10,668 nucleotides of DNA from Theodoxus fluviatilis (Eukaryota > Mollusca > Gastropoda > Cycloneritida > Neritidae), in the NCBI GenBank assembly GCA_034096865.1, contig JAWQFJ010016805.1:25001-35668 (forward strand), given 5' to 3'. The notes beneath the pieces are model-generated. The model made no database searches and had not been told where the DNA came from. It saw only the letters and a list, made by a program, of their open reading frames with translations. Both the position numbers and the translations under genes were made by a program. This document shows positions 7,189 through 10,668 of the stretch, piece after piece (the stretch's first letter is position 1; every line of letters starts with the position of its first letter).

Positions 7189-7312
7189 CATTCTGTCAAT
7201 CTGTGATTCTGTCTTTCTGTTATTCTGTGATTCTGTCATTCTGTCATTCTGTGATTCTGTCTTTCTGTTTTTCCGTAATTCTGTCATTCTGTCATTCCGT
7301 CTGTCATTCTGT
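7189..7312. repeat. Octamer block NWTTCTGT within the array
   Basis: From 7189 to 7300 the sequence parses into 14 consecutive octamers, mostly CATTCTGT, GATTCTGT, CTTTCTGT and single-base variants, with one more CATTCTGT at 7305-7312. The unit is a CTGT with a variable NWTT partner, that is, a doubled tetramer in which every second unit has changed and then spread. The pair GATTCTGT-CTTTCTGT recurs after 48 bp (7205 and 7253). Confidence 0.88.
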
Positions 7313-7652
7313 CTGTCTGTCTGTCTGTCTGTGTGTCTGTCTGTCTGTGTGTCTGTGTGTCTGTCTGTCTGTCTGTCTCTCTGTGAGTCTGTCTGTCTGT
7401 CTGTCTGTGTGTTTCTGTGTCTGTCTGTATGTCTGTCAGTCTGTCTGTCTGTATGTATGTCTGTCTGGTTGTCTGTCTGTCTGTCTGTCTGTCTGTGTGT
7501 CTTGTCTGTGTGTTTGTCTGTCTCTGTGTGTCTGTCTGTGTGTCGGTCTGTGTGTCTGTCTGTGTGTCTGTCTGTGTGTCTGTATGTATGTCTGTCTGTG
7601 TGTCTGTCTGTGAGTCTGTCTGTCTGTCTGCCTGTCTGTCTGTCTGTCTGTA

Positions 7653-7709
<57 letters not shown>

Positions 7710-7712
7710 CGC

Positions 7713-7753
<41 letters not shown>

Positions 7754-7754
7754 T

Positions 7755-7829
<75 letters not shown>

Positions 7830-7958
7830 CGCTGTTTGTCTGTTTGTGTGTCTGTCTGTCTGTGTGTCTGTCTGTGTGTCTGTCTGTGAGTCTGTCTGTC
7901 TGTCTGTCTGTCTGTGTGTCTGTCTGTCTGTATGTCGGTCTGTCGGTCTGTCTCTCTA

Positions 7959-8031
<73 letters not shown>

Positions 8032-8051
8032 ATGTCTCTCTGTCTGTCTGT

Positions 8052-8090
8052 CTGGCTGGCTCGCTGGCTGGCTGGCTCGCTGGCTGGCTG
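8052..8090. repeat. (CTGG)n block with CTCG variants
   Basis: CTGG units with two CTCG variants placed 20 bp apart, at the right end of the CTGT array. It is a point-mutation variant of the tetramer that was amplified locally. Confidence 0.85.
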
Positions 8091-8102
8091 TCTGGATGTT
8101 TG

Positions 8103-8114
8103 TCAGTCAGTCAG
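8103..8114. repeat. (TCAG)3 on the 3' side of LINE-B
   Basis: Three TCAG units directly before the (TAA)n tail of LINE-B. The same unit resumes beyond the 5' break of LINE-B after 10566, which suggests one repeat tract split by the insertion. Confidence 0.75.
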
Positions 8115-8115
8115 T

Positions 8116-8195
8116 AGTAATAATAATAATAATAACAATAACACCAACAACAATAATAATAATAATAATAACACATCACCACCAACAACAACAAC

Positions 8196-8279
<84 letters not shown>
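8116..8279 (-). repeat. (TAA)n tail of LINE-B
   Basis: AAT/AAC trinucleotides with a long nearly pure AAT run at about 8196-8277. On the minus strand this is a (TTA)n tract following the LINE 3' hairpin, as expected for LINEs that end in a short repeat instead of poly(A). Interruptions by AAC and ACC units near 8136-8195 form an older or slipped segment. Long Ile/Asn or Leu/Tyr open frames here are artefacts. Confidence 0.85.
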
Positions 8280-8281
<2 letters not shown>

Positions 8282-8300
8282 CAGTAATGAGTATTTATAT

Positions 8301-8324
8301 AGCGCTTTCCGTGCACAAAGCGCT
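8301..8324 (-). other. 3' terminal hairpin of LINE-B
   Basis: AGCGCTTT (8301-8308) and AAAGCGCT (8317-8324) are exact reverse complements around an 8-base loop that contains GTGCAC. It lies about 20 bp from the repeat tail. In L2-type LINEs such as the eel UnaL2, a 3' stem-loop plus short repeats is what the reverse transcriptase recognises; the same role here is inferred. Confidence 0.75.
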
Positions 8325-8339
8325 TTACAAAGTTTAAAA

Positions 8340-8720
8340 ATAACATAGCCACACATGCAAACAGCAAACAACTATAGCAACAATAAGGCAAGATAAAGCC
8401 GCAAACAGACATCAATCGTGCAAACATACATGCAAAAGTTGAAAAAGCAACAGAAACATAGAAAAGGAACATAAGCACACAAGCAAATAAGGCAAAGCAG
8501 CAAACAGATATCAACCATGCAAGCGAGCAAGCAAACCACTATAGCAACGAAAAAGCCGGAAACAAACAGATTCATGCAAGCATAGAAGCAAACAACCATA
8601 GCAACATAAAAAAGAGCACAAAAACATACAAACAAGCAAGTAGATTAAAGTAATACATACTGACAAGCAAGACTAGACAGGAGGCACACACCTGATCAAA
8701 AAAGTACCACAAGTGTGAAA
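8340..8720 (-). other. LINE-B 3' untranslated region with imperfect internal repeats
   Basis: Between the stop codon (8722-8724, minus) and the hairpin the sequence is A-rich on the plus strand. GCAAACAGAYATCAAYCRTGCAA occurs at 8401 and 8500, 99 bp apart, and AAACMAYYATAGCAAC occurs near 8368, 8534 and 8589. These degenerate tandem units probably expanded within the untranslated region. Open frames on the minus strand rich in Cys, Phe and Leu are not believable genes. Confidence 0.6.
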
Positions 8721-8721
8721 A

Positions 8722-8919
8722 TTAATGATGCAGAGGTTTGTCAAAGTGTTCTGTGAAAAAGAGGGTTTTGAGGTTAGATTTAAAGGAATCGAGATCTTCG
8801 CAATGTCGGACTGAGCGGGGGAGAGAGTTCCATGCGACGGCAGCAGAGTGAGAAAAAGTTCTTCCGCCGTGCTGATTGCGAGTGTATGGTTTGATATAAA
8901 AACCGCTGGCGCTGAACCT
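8722..8919 (-). pseudogene. LINE-B polyprotein C-terminus (66 codons, open)
   Basis: Read on the minus strand from 8919 to the TAA at 8722-8724 this is one uninterrupted frame of 65 residues. It contains FYIKPYTRNQHGGRTFSHSA, VAWNSLPRSVRHC and DLDSFKSNLKTLFF, the characteristic end of L2/CR1-like polyproteins, where FS...WNSLP and a final SFK..LKT..F block follow the polymerase. Its first codons continue exactly from the polymerase part that ends at 9757 once the intervening 838 bp are removed, and the codon phase agrees. The frame has no lesion, unlike the polymerase part. Confidence 0.83.
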
Positions 8920-8965
8920 CCAGGTTTTGGCATTAAAAAAAAAATACTAAAACAAAAAAAAGATC

Positions 8966-8976
8966 GGGTTCGCACC
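8966..8976 (-). promoter_or_regulatory. B-box-like motif 3 (degenerate)
   Basis: On the minus strand GGTGCGAACCC follows GAGAGGTTGAG, the same context as the module at 9012-9022 but with a G in place of the second T of the box. Not an intact tRNA; no acceptor stem is visible. Confidence 0.5.
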
Positions 8977-9011
8977 CTCAACCTCTCGAGAAAAGAGGGG
9001 GGGGAAAAGTA

Positions 9012-9022
9012 AGGTTCGAACC
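9012..9022 (-). promoter_or_regulatory. B-box-like motif 2
   Basis: On the minus strand GGTTCGAACCT fits the RNA polymerase III B box, preceded by GTGAGAGGTTGCG like the variable-loop and T-arm side of a tRNA. No complete cloverleaf can be drawn. A (CT)n run at 9059-9073 lies upstream. Confidence 0.55.
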
Positions 9023-9113
9023 CGCAACCTCTCACGTGTACAACAACGGGTGGGGTGGCTCTCTCTCTCTCTCGAATACCATACACACTTTTTTTTTAAA
9101 GAAGCTTCTGTGC

Positions 9114-9196
9114 GGATTCGAACCCGTACGTGCATTCCCTACAAACAAGTATGTCCCAGCGACAAAACAATATTCGACGCGCAACCGAGTAAACTA
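9114..9196 (-). repeat. tRNA-derived SINE head (A and B boxes)
   Basis: On the minus strand TAGTTTACTCGG (9196-9185) is an imperfect A box and GGTTCGAATCC (9124-9114) a good B box, about 72 bp start to start. That spacing is longer than in a plain tRNA but acceptable for a tRNA-derived SINE. A full cloverleaf is not evident, so this is a decayed or rearranged SINE head, not a functional tRNA. Confidence 0.5.
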
Positions 9197-9201
9197 ATCC
9201 A

Positions 9202-9245
9202 TAAAGCTGTGAGGACCTACAGTAAACCTGGAGGGGAAAAAAAAT
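9202..9245. repeat. Direct repeat of about 40 bp, copy 1
   Basis: ATAAAGCTGTGAGGACCT, one variable base, then CAGTAAACCTG and a purine run match 9729-9772 with only a few differences. The match extends past the AACCT boundary into sequence that, in copy 2, is LINE-B coding. Together the copies bracket the (ACAG)n-tailed element. Confidence 0.85.
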
Positions 9246-9728
9246 CCTTCTTTCTCCTTCACCATTGTCCAATCTCCTCGAAATTACGTCAAGTTATTCG
9301 ACGTCAAATGATCACGTCACACATGCCAAAACTTCCCTTGAGTCGGGACAGAGTTCCATCCCTTGCCTTCTGTGCAACACCAAAACGTAAAAAAGTCACT
9401 TTCCTTTCAAACCTTGTAATGTTCTTCTGTTGAATGATTGAATGGATGGATGGGAAACAGATCAACCGACAAGTTCAAACGTTGACTACATTTATCTCTC
9501 GTCATAGCCCAGACAGGAAGTACGTCAAAACCTGACAAGGGAAACAACTTTGTAAACAAAGGCCTAAATATTGCATGCTGTTACAAACCTTGATTCTAAA
9601 ATTTGATACATTCAATCGGACCTAACTTCCAGTAAGTGTGCAAAATGTCAAGGAAATCCGTCCAGTAGTTTTTGAGATATCAGCCATTAATTAAGTCGGG
9701 ACTGACAGACAGACAGACACACAGACAG
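9246..9728 (+). mobile_element. Unclassified element ending in (ACAG)n
   Basis: The roughly 480 bp between the direct-repeat copies ends on the plus strand in GGGACTGACAGACAGACAGACACACAGACAG. This looks like the short-repeat tail of a retroposed element. The preceding CCGTCCAGTAGTTTTTGAGATATCAGCC resembles dispersed repeats I associate with mollusc genomes, though I cannot name the family. No open frame or pol III boxes were found within it. The bracketing 40-bp repeat would be a long target duplication or a product of local tandem duplication. Confidence 0.5.
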
Positions 9729-9772
9729 ATAAAGCTGTGAGGACCTCCAGTAAACCTGAAGGGATAAAAAAT
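9729..9772. repeat. Direct repeat of about 40 bp, copy 2
   Basis: Partner of 9202-9245. It spans the right AACCT boundary of the composite insertion, so its distal part is LINE-B coding sequence. Confidence 0.85.
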
Positions 9773-10572
9773 TCTAGTATCAGAGGATGAGCGGAGTGTT
9801 CTTGCGAGGTGTATAGTTCGAATGGTTGTGAGAGGTATAGAGGAGCAGAGCCGGTGATGATTCTGAAACAGAAGCAGCAGCACTTGTATTGGATCCTCAG
9901 GTCTACCGGGAGCCAATGCAATTTCTTCAACAGGGGGGATACAAGACTGGGTTCGTGGGGCTTTGCAGACAAGACGGGCGGCAGAATTTTGAACACGTTG
10001 AAGCGGAAGAGTTGTAGATTTGGGACAGCTAATTAGAATCGAGTTGCCATAGTCCAGCCTAGAAAGTATGTATGATGTAACTAGTGTTTTGGTGGCGTCT
10101 TCTGTGAGGTAGGGGCGAATGAAACCTATTCTTTTTAATTCTAAGTAAGCGGCCTGGCAGACTTTTAGAACGTGTTGTTTCATGGAGAGATCACTGTCTA
10201 GAAAAATGCCAAGATTACGGACAGAGTCTGAGAAACCAACAGTGCCGCCTCCTAGAGTGATAGAAGGAGGGAGAGTGAAGGAGGTAGAGAGTGAGGGTTT
10301 GGTGAAACGGGTGGCTTCTGTTTTCTCACAGTTTAGTTTCAACTTGTTGGTGGACTTTCAGAGTTCAACGTCAGCAATACAAGACTGCATTGAAGTGGTC
10401 ATCTTGTCATATTCTGAGGGAATAGCTGAATTCTGAAGCTGAGTGTCATCGGCAAACATTTAGTGCAGAACGGAATGTCCGTCGATGAGTTCAGTCAGAG
10501 GGGAGGTATGCATGATGACTAAGACAGGCCCCAGCACTGAGCCTTGAGAAACCCCAAAAAGGAAAGAGTCAG
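9753..10572 (-). pseudogene. LINE-B reverse transcriptase, C-terminal half
   Basis: Read on the minus strand from 10572, the frame holds GVSQGSVLGP (the polymerase block usually seen as PQGSVLGP), then FADD (10456-10445), the catalytic aspartate pair, then LKLNCEKTEAT, VRNLGIFLDSDLSM, LTEDATKTLVTSYILSRLDY and LQRVQNSAARLVCKAPR. The palm and thumb continue in a second frame (SPLLKKLHWLPVDL, RIITGSAPLYLSQ) between about 9955 and 9805, then return to the first frame at ARTLRSSSDTRIF. Thus there are two opposite frame changes. In-frame stops lie at 10460-10462 (TAA, two codons before FADD) and 10358-10360 (TGA, where the family has Trp before KSTNK). Everything upstream of GVSQ is lost to the tetranucleotide repeat. 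The enzyme would copy RNA at a nicked target if intact; this copy cannot. Confidence 0.9.
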
Positions 10573-10668
10573 TCGGTCAGTAAGTCAGTCAGTCAGTCAG
10601 TCAGACTGTCTGTCAGTCAGTCAGTCAGTCCAGTCAGTCAGTCAGTCAGTCAGTCTAGCCAGTCCAGT
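10566..10668. repeat. (TCAG)n tract at the right edge
   Basis: TCAG units with occasional variants (TCGG, TAAG, ACTGTCTG, CCAG) from the LINE-B break to the window end. It matches the (TCAG)3 at 8103-8114 and contains CTGTCTG, tying it to the main array. Confidence 0.9.

Larger units (their letters stand above)
5824..8102. repeat. Giant (CTGT)n / (ACAG)n tetranucleotide array
   Basis: About 2.3 kb built almost only from CTGT units, with variant blocks. (TG)n tracts are frequent, the longest near 6484-6520 and 7090-7136. CTGC blocks lie near 6020-6056 and 6277-6298, an octamer block at 7189-7312 and a CTGG block at 8052-8090. TAA, TAG and TGA are almost absent on the plus strand because the unit cannot form them, so all three plus frames stay open for long distances and read as Cys-Leu-Ser-Val repeats; the minus strand reads as Thr-Asp-Arg-Gln. 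These are not genes. The length is extreme for a tetranucleotide repeat; assembly errors in copy number are possible. The array starts at the 3' end of LINE-A and continues on the far side of LINE-B. Confidence 0.97.
8920..9752 (-). mobile_element. Composite insertion inside LINE-B, flanked by AACCT
   Basis: AACCT at 8915-8919 and again at 9753-9757 bounds this 833-bp block, consistent with a 5-bp target duplication. Cutting out 838 bp leaves the LINE-B reading frame in phase. The block appears composite: a minus-strand part with tRNA-like promoter boxes (about 8940-9200) and a second element (about 9245-9726) set between two copies of a repeat of about 40 bp. An A-rich edge (8934-8960) next to the left boundary reads as T-rich on the minus strand. 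The type of the first inserter cannot be fixed from the ends. Confidence 0.6.
8116..10572 (-). mobile_element. LINE-B: 5'-truncated L2/CR1-like LINE with nested insertion
   Basis: On the minus strand the order is reverse transcriptase C-terminal half (10572-9753), an inserted block (9752-8920), the polyprotein end (8919-8722), a 3' untranslated region, a hairpin (8324-8301) and a (TTA)n tail (8279-8116). The protein motifs GSVLGP, FADD, RNLGIFLDSDLSM, SRLDYGNS and HSAAVAWNSLP place it in the Jockey-type LINEs, closest by eye to L2/CR1. The 5' break at about 10572 removes the first half of the polymerase and the endonuclease. (TCAG)n flanks both ends. Clade assignment is by motif memory only. 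Confidence 0.85.

Noticed and set aside
5824..8102. CRISPR-like or satellite array with spacers.
   Set aside because: The units are 4 bp without unique spacers; this is a eukaryotic microsatellite with higher-order duplication.
5722..8337. Very long open frames (up to 783 codons) reading Cys-Leu-Ser-Val or similar in all plus frames, and Thr-Asp-Arg-Gln on the minus strand.
   Set aside because: They are the translation of a CTGT repeat that cannot form stop codons. All frames are open at once, with no start context or domain.
8111..8514. Minus-strand frames of poly-Leu or poly-Tyr followed by Cys/Phe-rich sequence, resembling membrane segments.
   Set aside because: They arise from the (TAA)n tail and the A-rich 3' untranslated region of LINE-B; the hydrophobic look comes from base composition.
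8372..8635. 87-codon Cys/Phe-rich minus-strand frame that looks like a small membrane protein.
   Set aside because: It lies in the LINE-B 3' untranslated region, on imperfect A-rich repeats, with no recognisable family.
8966..9124. Possible functional tRNA genes, because of GGTTCGAANCC motifs.
   Set aside because: No full cloverleaf or acceptor stem can be drawn for any of the three; they fit SINE-type remnants.
3283..10668. Equating the (TCAGT)5 at the RTE end with the (TCAG)n tracts around LINE-B.
   Set aside because: Unit lengths differ (5 against 4) and the contexts are unrelated; the similarity is superficial.

Overview
This window looks like repeat-rich nuclear DNA from an animal, most likely a marine mollusc, possibly a gastropod. 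That assignment is an inference from the element types: a Gypsy-like gag, an RTE-type LINE end, LINE C-termini of kinds I associate with mollusc genomes, and a LINE tail with a TATATAGCGCTTT hairpin followed by (TAA)n. I see no host gene, no intact open reading frame of biological origin, no rRNA or complete tRNA, and no bacterial or CRISPR feature. The long open frames between 5.8 and 8.2 kb are by-products of a tetranucleotide repeat.

Layout from left to right. 1-554 is unassigned and holds a small direct duplication. 555-2465 is the 5' part of a dead LTR retrotransposon: a putative LTR end, a tRNA-Pro-type primer binding site at 847-860, a leader hairpin, and a gag pseudogene with a coiled coil, a SCAN/capsid-like domain, a G-rich linker and a CCHC zinc knuckle. 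It stops where a 35-bp inverted repeat begins (2459-2493); the partner arm is at 4436-4470. The 2-kb interior holds the 3' end of an RTE-type LINE on the minus strand (3283-3692) and a GC-rich island. From about 4500 to 5823 lies the C-terminal end and 3' region of a second LINE (here LINE-A, plus strand). It is split by a solo LTR (4940-5410) with matching TGTCACG/CGTGACA ends and a perfect ATGAT target duplication.

The 3' end of LINE-A abuts a (CTGT)n array of about 2.3 kb (5824-8102) with internal higher-order structure. The array runs through a short (TCAG)n block into the 3' tail of a third LINE (LINE-B, minus strand, about 8116-10572). LINE-B resembles the L2/CR1 group and is 5'-truncated inside its reverse transcriptase. 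(TCAG)n resumes on its far side, so it appears to have landed in the tetranucleotide repeat. LINE-B is itself split by an insertion of about 833 bp (8920-9752) flanked by AACCT. That insertion holds three tRNA-like B-box modules and a second, (ACAG)n-tailed element bounded by a direct repeat of about 40 bp.

Nothing here works together as a pathway. The value of the window is a readable, layered insertion history: in two places, removing an insert plus one target-site copy restores the reading frame of the interrupted LINE. I did not find a convincing new functional system.
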